A stretch of 64,000 bases of DNA from Sipunculus nudus (taxonomy: Eukaryota > Annelida > Sipuncula > Golfingiida > Sipunculidae): assembly GCA_026874595.1 (NCBI GenBank), contig CM049306.1, positions 101,815,142 to 101,879,141 on the forward strand. The letters are read 5' to 3'. A program made the position numbers and the translations under genes. Positions 14,979 to 28,207 of the stretch are shown here, one piece after another. How positions within the stretch are numbered: the first letter of the stretch is position 1; each line of letters opens with the position of its first letter. The notes under the pieces are model-generated. The model was not told the origin of the DNA. It ran no database searches and worked only from the letters and a program-made list of their open reading frames with translations.

Positions 14979-17177
14979 GACTTAAACTGATTGGAAGATT
15001 CTAGACCTTGCGCAGCCAAGAGTGCTATAAACTAGCATTATAGTCACATGTATAAATATATTACAAGTACCTATATCACCCAGTTACATACACAAATTTT
15101 CTTATACTGCGTCTGTCATTTACAGAAAGCCTAATGATACTGGAGATATTAATTATTTCAGCTTCTTTAATTCTGTTCTTTTATATTTTGAAACCTCGAT
15201 GATCGTTACAAGCAGAAATTATAATATAATTGTATGAACTCTTGAATACATGTTATTTCAAAGCAACCTAATAAAAAGGCCACGTCATATGTAAAATATT
15301 GATTTATAATTATATGTATATTTGTACATTTTTTCTTCATATATATTTCACATAAATTTATTTATATTTCATCTTCTTTCTCGGAGCCAATACAAAAAGA
15401 CTTTCAGTTAACTTAAAATTGTCACCAGAGGAATTATTCATGATTATTTCATATTATTATTTGGTATTAAAGCTGATAATACAGTTCTATATGTATCAGG
15501 AGAGTAATTTATGTAGGGCTGTGACCTATTTCCCATTCCTTATTAATATATTCAGTAAAAATACTGTTTACTTAAAGATTCTGGACAGAAACAAACTGGA
15601 GACATATGAACCTCATCTTCTCGGGTGTATATATGTTCATTTGGATGTGATGCTATGTTTTATTCCATCACATAGTACATCTTGAGAGTCAGAGGCAAGT
15701 TAAACTTTACAATATTGGTAGCATGGATGGCCTTTATTCCTCAGGCATGGCCCTCATCATTACAGAAAAACCAGGATCGGATAATTTACTGAGGAATGTG
15801 GAGAGATATTAAAACTTACATCAATTTTACAAAACAAAATATTATTTCATTCACTTTCATAATAAATTTGGTATAAAACAATCTTGAACTGAATCTTAAA
15901 AATTGGTTCTATAAAGTAACAGACAAATATTAAAAGAATATTTTTAAAAGAATATGTATATAAATTAACTAGATAATACGTGCTTGTAGTATATATTTAT
16001 CAAAGTGATTGTAGTACTGGTATGAGTTCATATTGTTGGCTTCAATACATTATGGATAGTAATTAAAAGGTCAGATTGTGCCAGGTTACTTATCTGGCTG
16101 TGACCTGCTCTGTCCAGTTCTCTTATGTAATTGGCATCAGTGGTCACCAGCAGTATTGCAAGCTGGCCCATCCTTGCCTCAACAACAGGCGCATCCTGGG
16201 CAGTCACTGGACAAGATCTGAATTTGTTCAGCATTATCTGCTAATGTGCTTCATGATTATGGGGGTCACAGAAATTAATAGAGAGTAATACGTATTACTC
16301 TATTACTTTGCCCCTGATTCTATTACATTACGATGAATGTTAGAGCTTAACATTTTTAGAATATATATATATATATAATTATATATATATATATTAAGCA
16401 TTGATTTATTATAAGGGACATATTACCAATTCAAATCTTAATGACTGACTGCTGGTGTGAATTGATTTTTCATGCCGGAGCGTCTCGAACCATTTAACTC
16501 TCTGTTTGCTTTGCTTCATTGGTACAGACAAGACTGCGTCCCTGCCAGGCCTTTCTAAGCTGCACGAACCTTGGTCACAGGTGTATGTATAGATCATTTC
16601 TAAGAAAAGCAGCTCACCTGCAGAGCATGAAAGCCTCGAGGTATGTATTGATGGTATTTTCGGAGGACAATACAATTCTGCCATAGGAGACCAATTTGCT
16701 TATATCGATGTTAAATAATTCATGATTGGCCAACTGGTTTGACGTCACGAAATTAAACTACATGTTAAGTCTGGATCACGTGTGACATAAATTTTGTTTA
16801 ACCTAGTATATGGGATCAAAATATTTTGTGAGAAACCCTATCGAAAAAGGAAACTTGAAGCCGAGCAATAAAAGAATATTTGTAATGGCCTGTTACGGAT
16901 CCCCTATCCCCAGGGTTACGTACTTGTACAATGTTTCAACTTTAAAAATTAATACTTACCTGTAAACTTGGTTGATGTGCCAGAAATCAGACACATGTTG
17001 AGATAGGATAGATAACATATTTGAGGACGATCACGGAGGTCATCTTAAAATGGCAAAGTAATAAAGAACGAACTCTGAATGAAAAATCAATATACAGTTG
17101 TTAATTAAAAGGTCCATCGGAACACAATGTCAGATGAAAAAAATTAGTTTTGCATGAGTTGTAGAAAAGAATAAAAA
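14979..17177. other. Non-coding; 20-bp palindrome at 16282-16301
   Basis: No gene recognised. AGAGTAATACGTATTACTCT at 16282-16301 is a perfect palindrome; the arms extend further if a 2-bp AG insertion is allowed. A TA-rich palindromic tract lies at 16363-16395. Confidence 0.5.
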
Positions 17178-17357
17178 ATGTCAAGTTTAAATGATATTAA
17201 ATCAAATTTAGCATTTAGAAGTGAACAAAATATGTATAATCAATCAAATATGTCTGTATTATCAGTGTTTGACAAAAGTAATGTTCCAGTATCCATTCAT
17301 GAAAATATAAATCTGCTTAAAAATTTTAAAGGAATCTTAAATTTGCAGATGATGTAG
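17178..17357 (+). pseudogene. Short unrecognised open frame (59 aa) upstream of a dead LINE
   Basis: An ATG-initiated frame of 59 codons with protein-like composition (MSSLNDIKSNLAF... to the stop at 17355). After the stop, reading continues in another frame with acidic residues (DDVDNEDASDH), which suggests a frameshifted longer sequence. It lies about 290 bp before the endonuclease remnant of the LINE at 17643, so it could be decayed ORF1 or 5' sequence of that element. No domain was recognised, and it could also be chance. Confidence 0.25.
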
Positions 17358-17642
17358 ATAATGAGGACGCAAGTGATCATTTATTTAGTTTGAAAATTGT
17401 ATCATGTTTAATGATGAAAATATAAGTTAAGATGATGATGTTGAATGATGGAAGTATAAATTCATATAATTATATAATACTTATATACTGTTCTACTTCA
17501 CAGACTGCACCTGATGGGTATAATGCACAGAAAACCGATATTGCACTGCACCATTGCACTTGTATTTATCATGATTTATCACCATGGTGAATTGAAATAG
17601 AAAACAGAACTCCTCCACAGATAAATTCTTATATACACATGC

Positions 17643-19030
17643 ATTATCTCATGGAATGTAAATGGGTTTAGTAAAGCCATTTAGAAAAAATGTTAGACAA
17701 TCTGATTTAATTATAACCTTTAAACTTGGCCGAAAACTTCTGAATAGTATACAGATTATTTCAGGGGCTACAAGGGTTTTTTCTTATGTACGAAGCATAG
17801 TAAAATGTGGCGGAGTTTTGGTCTATTTGAAGGATTATATAATGACATAGTTTTGGTGGCAACTTAAATTGCACCTGACAGATATGTTATATGTTTTTTT
17901 TAAAGAGAAAGATGGTATTAAAAGATAAGAAAAGAAAATAAAACCATAGTAATTTTTTTCAAAAAGGGTCGAATTACTAAAAGGTGTGAAATATGGTATT
18001 ATAAAGGTAAAACAACTTGAATTTGTTAACATAAATAGGCATTTGGATGGGTTTTTTTTCTAATCTTAAATGGTTTAAACTATAAAAGTATCAGGTACGC
18101 ATAAATGCCAGTCAAATGAAGTGGTATCAATGATAACAACGTTAATCTCAAACTATAAATATCTGACAGTAAATGATTTTTTTTTCCTGTTTGACAAAAT
18201 GGTAATGCCAATTATTTGCCATGGTAGTCAGTTATGGGGTCATGACAGAAGAGATCTTAAACATCTTCATATAAGCTGTGGTAAGTATGCCTTTAATCTC
18301 AGTTCAACACCCAATGCTGCTGTCCTTTGTAACGTGGTCGTTTACCACTGAAAATGAATAACATGTCAAAACGTATATCCTACTCGGTAAAAATACTTAA
18401 AATGCAAGATAATAGGAATCCAAAACAACTATATAATAAGTAATATCATTCAGATGAAATAGAAAATTTATTGGGCATCAAAGGAAAAGTATATTTTGTT
18501 TCCTCTTGGTTTTGGGTATTCTTGGATTTTGCAAGATGTGGGAGATGAAATCTATTTCTATTCACTTTTAAAAAACGGTTGTGTTATGTTTTATCACAGG
18601 ATTTATTTAGTAATGTCAATAGTAATTGCAGTTTAAAAAAGTATGATACATTTAAATCAATGTTATGTGAAGAAAAATATTTAAACTGATCAAAAGTGAA
18701 AGATACAGAAGTAGTCTGTCCAGATTTAGAACTTTTACTCACAAGTTAGAGTTAGAAATAGGAAGACATAATCAAATATCCTGGGAGCAATGATATTGTA
18801 AATTCTGTTTAAGGCATGGAGAAGCATATATTGAAGACGAAAATCACTTTCTGTTAATTTGTCTAATACATGTATATGATGAGCTTAGAAAAGAATAAAT
18901 TTTAAGAGTTGGTAAATTATCATTTGTTTAACTTATGTCCAATGTAAACCCAACTATCATCAGCCATGTTGCAGCAGTTATATACCATGCTTTTAATCAA
19001 AGAAATCATTATTTTGGTACATATGTATAA
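17643..19030 (+). pseudogene. Ruined LINE ORF2: endonuclease start and C-terminal region, RT core missing
   Basis: At 17643 the frame reads I-S-W-N-V-N-G, the opening of an apurinic-type endonuclease domain. At about 17785-17850 a KCGGV.VYLKDYIM segment matches the next conserved endonuclease block. At 18187-18255 LFDKMVMPIICHGSQLWG matches the region just after the reverse transcriptase in CR1/RTE/L1-like elements. At 18707-19030 one frame, with three stops, reads FRTFTHKLELEIGRHN, then C-x2-C, ENHFLL.C and a final VNPTIISHVAAVIYHAF, the usual C-terminal domain. The palm motifs (FADD/YADD) are absent and the spacing is too short for them, so the element has a large internal deletion plus many stops. 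The exact clade is uncertain. Confidence 0.7.
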
Positions 19031-21753
19031 GAAATATATTTAAATATCTACCTTTTTTGCTAAAACTAGACCGGTAATAAATCGACCTGAGATATTTCAA
19101 GTTAAGTAAGTAAATTTTCATTTTATAACTTTTATATATTTTTTTCCTTTTATTTTACCTTGTTTACTTAATGTTTATAAAAAGAAAGTGTTATTGACAA
19201 AGATCATTGATTCATTCACATACCATTAAACGGTAAAATATGATGAACTACTATGTTATATTATATTATATTATGTACTCAATTCAAATACAAGTACTTT
19301 CTTTGTGTTTAAGGTTGTTTATCTTTGAAAAAATGTGAAATGCATATATTTTTTAAAAATCTATATTATTATGTATATTGTAAAATGTTCATATTGATGG
19401 AACCTGTGGCCTAAGGCTACATTTCCAGAATGAAACCTTCATAAGGGTAACTGAAGAACCCCTGAACCCCTGCAATTCTCACCACTTGCATTTTGCAAAA
19501 CCTGTATTGCAAAACCTAAAAAAATATTATGAAAAGAAAAGTCAAAATTTATAGAATTTGTGAAGCTCAAGTGAAGCATATTGTCCTATTTTAATATATA
19601 TACGTGTGTGTGTGTCGTTACAGGGAATCTCTTCAGTTAATGGGGCTATTTAAAGTAACCTATCCTAATCCAAAGAAAAATTATTTAGCATAGACCTACA
19701 TGTTCAGGTAACATAAATTGAATAGTGGTGCGTGACGTATATCGCACGGAGGAAGTATATCATTTATTTTAATTACGACGATCAGATGTTGCAAATCTGT
19801 CATGTAGCTCAGAAGAACTGATGCATTACTGTTATCAGCAAAATGTTTTTCTAATCTTCTTTTTTCCAAAATCTCTTCATTTGTGTTCTTTCCACGACGG
19901 GTGTATAGTTTTCGAGAATCATGACAATGAGCCCTATTTTTAGAAACCTATTCAGCCATCTGTCAAAGCTGATTGCATTATTGTCGATTTAAAAAAAAAA
20001 CATATTAGGCTTTAAATCATTGGGGAGGTAAATAGGAAATCTGTCACACTTATGAGATCCTGTCCACGTATAAATATTTGACGAATGCACGACGTCGGGC
20101 TGGAACAGAGTCTGAAATGACTGTGGATGTAGAATATGTATGCTGTACGTGTGAGCTGTAAAGTAAACACCGCTGAGTACTCGAAATGTCAAAAGGGCAG
20201 CAACATGGTCAATGCAAAGATGTAAATTAATTCGTTCCCAACGACGCTAATTGCGTCATATGTGCTGTGTTTCTGACGATACCCCCTGGCCATTGACATA
20301 TATTCAATCTGTTACACACATCCTCACAATTTTTTTATAAAGTCATACATCTTAAATTTTTCGGGAACACTGATGTAGCTCATAGATTGTATAATGGAAC
20401 TATAAATTTGTCTCGTCTTCTTGAAAAATGCGTGAAAGTAGTCTGTTTTTACCTGAAATAGGAATTGCCTATTACATCTTAATATATGACGCCTAGTAGA
20501 TCTGGGCCGGGTGAGTGACAGGAAGATATCGGTTTGAAATCGTCTGTACCTATAAAATTACCCTTTTTTATTATTTCATATTTTATAAAATGACATCTAT
20601 GAAAGATAAAATGGACGTGTCCACGGTATACATTCAAACCTGGCCAAACGACAAACTCAATTTAATGACCATCAAAAAATAACGACCACTTGTTCACGGT
20701 CCCGATGCTGTTTTGCTCTTTATTTTAGACTTCGCTTAGACGATCGTCTCGAAACTGCGACCATTTTATTAAGGTGCCTCTGGTGATCGAAATTTCGAGG
20801 TTTTACTGTATTTTGATAGTTTACACCTTTACGACAGATGAGTGCTGCAAGCGGGTCAGTCACTGAATTTTTCAAAATGAAATTTCGTATATTTATATGA
20901 AAATGAGGCGCAATCAATAAATTATGCGTAACTGAAGCTGAAGAAATTTACTTTAACTTGATGTAGAAAGTTATAGACACCAGCGCGCATTTGCGAAAGA
21001 CGATAAAAAAGGCATTACTTTTCAGAAATTCTCAACAGTTTGACAGTAGTATGTTTTAGCACTTATGAACACATAACATACAGCACTAGAAAGACGAGAA
21101 TTAAAAGATTATTATCATATACATTTTAGTAACATACATAAAATATAAATGTATGATATAACCTGATGAAAACATGGTAATTTACTCAGTTTAGGGCTGT
21201 GGGACCACGCTTAGCAGCCTAATTAGCAGTGGGTCGATGATACCTAGTCAGTGTGGTACCAGGTAAGTCGCAAGGCTGAATGTTTCAGAGACTGCCCAAA
21301 GTAGTGTACATGTAGATCGACCGCCCGGTCGTAAAGGTTCCATTGCCCCGGACAAATTCGAGTCTGCTCAGTGGTCCGTGATTCTGCTTCTCTGGTCGTA
21401 AGGATGTGGCCTTCTTCCCCGCTGTGATTCATTGGCTGTCTGAGCGGACTTTCTGACACAAGTACCTGTATCACAGCACGCGCTCTTGCACATTAAAGGT
21501 CACTCTATGGCAAACCGACTCGAGAAACCATAATCAATACCTTACAGACGAGCGTCTTTGTTCTAGTCATGTCTTGTAGTGCCCTTTTCCTTTTGAGCAT
21601 TTGTCTTTTGTGGCACAGATCAATTATATATTATTCTTATTTTTTTTATTTCTTGACCTTAAAAAATAGTAAGTAAGGTCACACTTGCAGATTCCGGACA
21701 GGAAGACCATAGCCCAAAGCTTTTGTAGCCAGCACAGATTTGGACCGTAATGG
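19031..21753. other. Non-coding stretch, nothing recognised
   Basis: Contains a short TG run near 19605 and a consensus splice-donor-like CCAG/GTAAGT at about 21260 that could not be attached to a coding frame. Open frames at 19989-20192, 20720-20917 and 21244-21474 (- strand) carry no motif. Confidence 0.5.
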
Positions 21754-21943
21754 CAGGGGAACTAGGATTTAGTTAAAAAGGAGGGGTCCAACCCAGGAGA
21801 ACTTTTGGCAAAATCTAAAAAAAAGGGTCCCCAGGTCGGGAAAGGGAGGGGGGGGGGGGGGGTCCGGAAAGAAAGGTTGCGACTGCGAAAAGGGGGGGGG
21901 GGGGGGTCGGAACCTCTGGACCCTCCCCCTGGATCCGCTTCTG
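21754..21943 (+). mobile_element. MITE with CAGGGG-type inverted ends and internal G-runs
   Basis: The left end CAGGGGAACTAGGATTT and the reverse complement of the right end, CAGAAGCGGATCCAGG, are diverged inverted repeats. The left end is recognisable in a second copy at 47088 (CAGGGGCGGGTCCAGGATTT). Two 15-G runs lie at 21848-21862 and 21892-21906. Flanking AATGG on both sides may be part of a target duplication. It is non-coding. Confidence 0.6.
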
Positions 21944-23310
21944 AATGGCCCCTAAGATGGCCATTTTCCTTAAAAGTTCCTTGGTCATATTGGTTGTCAG
22001 AATGGTCTGAGATTTCTCAACATAAATAATCTCAAAAGTACCAATCACAGGAATATCTCGAATGGCCATTGAGAAAATGCATGGGAAAGGATTTTGAAAT
22101 ATATGCCTGGCATTAGGTTTCAAAGTGCACTACCTCTCACCAGTGTCAGTTTTGAATAACATTTCCACGGCAGTTGCTATAGGACGTTCTTCAGATAATG
22201 TGCGCGAAACGAATTCCATGACTGCAGCCTTGCTGATATTTTGGAATTCCAACTGGTCCGAAATTCAATTGTACATAAACCCTAATGGGTGTCAACCTTT
22301 GGTAAAATTTCACGGTTTTACATAAGTTTTTGAGATAAAACACGAAAGAGGAATTCCAATAGCACACATCACCTCATGGTGTTAGTTTTCCCGGCAATTG
22401 CTGGTCAAGCCGAAATGTTAAGTGTGCTGCCTTATTGTTTTTTCATGGGCTAAATTCATATGAAACTCATGTGATGATATGCCTTTTTTTATGCTTCTGA
22501 AGTATTAATATTCACAGCCTGATGTACGTTTTGACTTACATCAAATTAAATTTTGATAACTATATGTTTTGTATAAAAATCAACTTCACTAATGCAGTAA
22601 AATTCTTAGAGAATGATAGAAATAATATAACAAAAAGCAGATGTTTGGCAAACATCCTGCAGATGCAGTTTAAGATTATTTATATTGTATGTTCATTGGG
22701 TAATATATGTGTAGGTTATGGGGAAAAGTATAAAATATATTAAAATAATGATGGAGGTAGTATCGAGTTCTATCAAACAGGTGCACAGAATCGTATGGCC
22801 TGGAGACTGATGGAGCTTAAGGATGAACCTGTACTTAGTCCGCTGGGATGGGACCACTTCAGCCTCTGTAGCCGCAGGCTCTACCTGCCTCGGTGAGTGA
22901 TGACGCTTTGTCCGAGGCTACCTACATCAGTTCGGGTATTAATCATGTGGTATTGCTGCGACTACGTATTAAAACCAGAGAGATTTCTGCCAGGGAGAAA
23001 CTGTGAGGAAGTGGTTTAACAGCGAAACCTGCCCGGTTCTCTTTATTTGAGTCGAGTTATAAAAGGGACCATAATCCACGATATGTTTTACCATATATCT
23101 ACCGTGTAGCTATCGTGTATCGTATCCGTGAAACAGTTTCGCAATAGCATCGAACATGCATGATCATGAGATAACACATCGATCCATACCTTAAACGCAG
23201 ACTGTGTAACCATATGTTTATTGAGAGTTGGACTAATGTGGTCATGTAACTGCAAAATTAACCGATCTTGTCTTTTTATTTTTCATATATTTTCCGTTTT
23301 TCTTGTTTTT
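21944..23310. other. Non-coding, with one possible orphan exon
   Basis: Apart from the candidate exon at 22744-22896, no gene or repeat was recognised. Confidence 0.45.
22744..22896 (+). CDS. Possible orphan exon (50 codons)
   Basis: A 50-codon open frame with well-mixed, protein-like composition includes MAWRLMELKDEPVLSP and GWDHFSLCSRRLYLPR. A good splice donor, CG/GTGAGT, lies at 22893, four bases before the in-frame stop TGA. No acceptor, partner exon or family was recognised, so it may be a relic or chance. Confidence 0.2.
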   Translation, partial: NNDGGSIEFYQTGAQNRMAWRLMELKDEPVLSPLGWDHFSLCSRRLYLPR

Positions 23311-25827
23311 GTTTTTTTTTTAGCTCAGCTAACTATAAGTCAACTGAGCTATAGTCGTGGTCCATTGTCCGTCGTCCGTCTGTCCGTCTGTCCATCCGTT
23401 AGACTGGCACGTTTTGAAACCGTTAGACCTATGAATCCAAAATTCGGCATACTGTTAGATGTCCCCAAGATATCCTACTAAACGGAAAATTGGGTCACTG
23501 AGACTTCGTTCCTTCGAGATATTAGGGAAAAAACCTCTAATTTCAATAAAAATCCTATTATCACACTTCAGGACTGCCCTATATCAAAACTATTGATCTG
23601 TTTTCCTTAATATTTGACAGAATTATTCTCCGATATATTTCCAATATACATGCCAGAAATTAAGTTCGTTAAAAGTAATTTCTTGAAGTTATGAGCCTGG
23701 ACATAATACACCCTGTAAAAAATCAGGAAAAATATTTACTCACTAAACATTAAAATTTTTGAAGCTAGGAATTTTTTTCCAAGTATATAACTTTGTTTAA
23801 TTGATTTTCAATTGAATACCCAAAATTAGATCCAATTAAAAAAATGTTTAAGTTATTAGCATAAAAATAAAATCAGTACCTTAAATTTTGCCCATCTTTG
23901 ACCATGTCACGTTTTTTTCCTGTGAGTACTGTTGAATTAATTTTCACAGCATGTAAACATAAGTATTTAATTTGTTTAAATCTGAAATCTGAAAATAAAA
24001 GCTCGAAAATTAGGCTAGTTATTGATTTTTTTCGTTTAGGCTCTATTGTAGTTACTTGGTTTATCCATATGCAGGCTGCCCTCTCCTGGTCACTGGAATT
24101 TAGCTATGTCAGCTAACTGATTAGTTACAGTCACTAGGGGAGATCCCCTGCTGTGACAGGTGCACAGTAATTCTCATGCCTCCCCCCCCCCCCCCCCCCC
24201 CCCCCAACCCTACACACCAAGTGTTATGCAGTAATTGTTATTAATTGCACTGATTTAGTTACTTGTAATGCTGTTTCTACTCCAATATACAAACTTTCCT
24301 TTATAAAAACAATTCAAGGAGTAATCTGGAAGATGCCATGTTGAGTTAATGTACCATTTTCAAAGAAATAAATTTACCTTTAGATGATTTTAACCAATTA
24401 AAAAATAGAATAAGACCCATCAGTAGGCATAAATTTATCAAATATAAAGGAAGTTATGGATAAATAAAGGCACAATTTAAAATTGTGAAATCTGGATCAA
24501 GTATTATTTTAAAATATTTATTGTTTTGCAAACATAAAAGATTATTTTTGTGAAAAAAAAATAAATATATACAATTTTATGCATGAAATGACAAGATTGA
24601 AATTAATGATGATGCAATTTAGAATTATAAATCAACTTTTAGATTCAGATATATATGTTATATTGGAAATGTAAAGAAATATAAACTAAACATTAAAAAA
24701 ATAATTGATGTTATTAAAAAATGAGGATCTAATACAAACATTTGTTCATTATTTTCCTACCTCAGCAGAATAGGAGATCAGGCTTTGTTTGCCATGTATG
24801 TATATGCAGAAGTGTTGTAAATGCTCCCTCATCCCCCCCCCCCAACACACACACAAACTCTGCTGCCATTGATTACTTTGCACCTGTGCACAGGGACATC
24901 AGTTTTTTTTTTGCAATGTGTAAAATATATTTAACTTAAAAAATAATTGGATAAGAAAAAATTAAAATTTAATTAAAACGTATTCTTGCCTCACATAAAG
25001 TGATCAGGTCTGTCTTCCATTATCTCTCCATTATCATTAAATATATATTAATTATTAAAGAATTCCTATAAGCACTGTTGAAATAACTTTCAAATGCTGT
25101 ATTTGGATTGATTAAACCTATACATGTCTGAAACCTGAAAGTAACTTATATATTTAGTTTTGTAATATTGCAGATGTTAAACATTAAAACAATTTGATAT
25201 AATAAAAAAATAAGAAATAATTGAAACTTCATACTTTATCAGCTTATTTTGTCTACCAGTCTGTTTGTCCTTTTTTAAATATTAAGTAATTGTGAATAAA
25301 CTTCTTTATCTTGTAAGCATAGTTGAATTAAGTGAAAATCCTATGTATATACACTATAATTATACAGAGATGTACCTCCCATCATTCCAACCCCCCCCCC
25401 CCCCCCAGGCCCTTGTACCTCAGGACTGGGGACATTAGTGATATTTCAACTTTACAGATTAAATAAAATAAAAATATATATATATCAAATAATATATATT
25501 ATAAAAAATATATCCAATTTAACAAATGTGTACACTACTGGACTGTCAACAATTTATCAAAAAGTCAACCAATGATCATGGTAATGATATTCATCTTATG
25601 TTCACAAACTGATCACATGCTTCAATTTTAACATTAGAAAATGCATGTTTTGGTCACAAAATATTATTTGCAACAATTTCTTACACATCAATACAAACCA
25701 TTCATGTCAACCAGCCATGGCCTATATTACCTTTTCCTCTTAGACTTTATCTCCATTTGATATTATTTTAGATTTTTACCTTCAAGGTCAACTTCAGCTG
25801 AGCACAGTGACCCATGGGTCCCTTGTT
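23311..25827 (-). mobile_element. Hairpin-ended element, reverse copy with poly-C core
   Basis: Reading the minus strand, the copy starts near 25827 with AACAAGGGACCCATGGGTCA and CTCAGCTGA, as at 4589. It ends with the terminal hairpin at 23321-23351, preceded (on the minus strand) by short GACG/GACA units. Its core differs from the 4.6-kb copy: three poly-C tracts at 24182, 24833 and 25391 lie about 600 bp apart and share flanking blocks such as (A)CTGTTGAA(A/T)TAA and GGGACAT(C/T)AGT. No coding capacity was seen. Confidence 0.65.
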
Positions 25828-27487
25828 TTTAAATTATTATGATCTGTTTTTTTTCTTTCATAACTTTCCGGCATCTGATTCAATGGAATTTATACTTATG
25901 TTTTTAAATGAACATTTCTGGATCTCTTACTTAAACCACAATCAGTCATTTAAACAATATAGTATACAGCTGGTGTCATCTTTCTGATGACGTATATTTT
26001 CAACGAATGATATGGTCGGTAGGACAGTATGGATTCTAATATGCCGTGTAAATAAACGGTAAATGGTGTATAGCTACACCAACTGGTAAACCCGCAATGC
26101 CCAAATCTTAAATCTTACTGTGGAATTCACCAGGACAATTTAAAAATAATCAGTACATAATAAAGGTGTATTCTGATTTATCGAATAAGTCTGCTATATG
26201 GTAACGCACGGGGCTCTACGGTTATGAGTGATGTCCGACAATTACAGTAAAGTAGGACATATAATGGAGATGGGCAGGAAATCCAGATGCTCTAAATAGA
26301 CGCAGAATTTATAACGTAAACGATACGAGGGAATTCACTTACACATGACACGTCAGCACATCCAGACACGCAAGACCTTCGTTGATAATTCACCACCAAC
26401 AGATAGGCTGAGAATAAACGTACCAAACAATTTGCCAGTTTGTAACTGACCTTTAATATTGTTAAATAAATCATGAATTGGACGTTATCGGTCCAACGCA
26501 TTTATTAATTTGAATATCAAATCATGTTATAAATAATCTCCTATAGCAGTAAAGGATTAGCGTTATTTTGATTTCTTGTATTGTAGTACAATTTAGGGAC
26601 AGTTTCATTTAAAAATAAAATGGAAGTTAAAACATATCGCTTAAATATATGCTAAACATGTATAAAGAAAAGAAGGCATATAGATTACATGTAAAACGTC
26701 ATATAATTCAGATTCATTGGCAGATATGTTCATCAGAAAGCTAAAGATTTTAAAATCATAAAAATTCCTTGCATTTTAAATAAAACCAATCATACGTCAA
26801 AGACGTAACTTTTTTATAACTTCATCGTACATGCGTTTAACCTGATGCCTCTGTACCACTTACTGGAATGCATGTCCATGGGATATTTCTCTACGCGTGA
26901 TGGTCCTAGGCGGGAATTTATTAGAGCTGAACAATCGATAATTGTTAGATCCATACGAGGGCTATTCATCCAGCGGGTGACGTAGAGCTCAGACAAATCG
27001 CCGACAGGATTGGTCAACAAATGGTCGGAACAACCTATATGTACTTCGTGTTTTTGTCGCTCGCCAAACCACGTAACTTCCCTGAGGTCTGTATTGAGCA
27101 TTCGTGATGAAGGTCAGGTACACTAGGTTCACATTTACATACCAATGTCGTGTATGTGTGTGCACGTGCGTGAGTAAAGCTTGCCACAGTGTTCCTGCAC
27201 TTTCAGAAGACCACACCTTTTATGGCCGCAACAAAATTTAATGAACTTTTACCCATCATTACATATTAGGCCTAACTGACGAAAAAAAGGCGTCTATGAA
27301 AGACATTTTTAGACAGTCTGCAAATAAAATTCTATGACTTTTAATGACTCTTTTAAAATTTACAGTATATAATGACTTTATAAATTTCAATATTCATGAT
27401 TTTTCACGCGGTGAGAGGATCCCCTTAGTAACTTAGACCGTATATACGTGTGGTCTGTGAAAACAGCTTTTCATATGCAGAAACCTT
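25828..27487. other. Non-coding stretch, nothing recognised
   Basis: Minus-strand frames at 26814-27216 overlap each other and have no motif. No repeat found elsewhere in the window. Confidence 0.5.
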
Positions 27488-27503
27488 GACATGGTTAGAA
27501 GTC
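27488..27503 (+). repeat. Left target-site duplication of the LINE
   Basis: GACATGGTTAGAAGTC is repeated perfectly at 32971-32986, directly after the A-rich tail of the LINE, so the pair bounds the insertion. Confidence 0.9.
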
Positions 27504-28207
27504 TGGTGCGAGCAGCTTATCCAAAATCCCCCCCGTAGTTACTGTGAAACTGTCGTTGGTGGTCCGCAGCTGTCATCCACTCCAGTTGCTTCTACCACAT
27601 CAAAATATTGAAATTGCATGTGATATGCACCCAAATATATGAGTGTATTTGTGTTTATATGGATATGTATATATATGTGTGTATATATGTGTGTATGTAT
27701 ATGTATATGGATATATAAATATATATATATATGTATGCAGTGAGGCCTGTGTGGGGGACCAGCTGTGTTTTTGGCTGAGGTAGTCTTCCGCGTTTAGTTA
27801 TGGTCTTTGGCCGGTGAGGGAGCTTTCGGCCCGCTCAATGACTGGTCTTGGTGAACGTTTCCTTTTTTTTGTTGGACGGGTGGTCGTTCAGATAGGTTCC
27901 ACTGCACTATTAAACAGCATTCTGTCCTCTCTTACAAATAAGCCTACTTTTTTGTTATTGATTGAGGCATTATATTTTTGATACTGTGAATATAATGGCT
28001 TTAAGTCACGATAATATTCAACAGTAACCTGAACATGTGCTCAATCTACCATAATCCACATTTATGTATATGTATATTTTGTGTATATGTTAGTGAGTAA
28101 ATATTTACTTGCATGGATGTTTCTGCAGTAAAAATAATAGGTGGCAAACAATATTTGCAATAATTTTATTTCTGTATTATTCAGGTTCTCTCCAATAAAT
28201 ATCTTGA

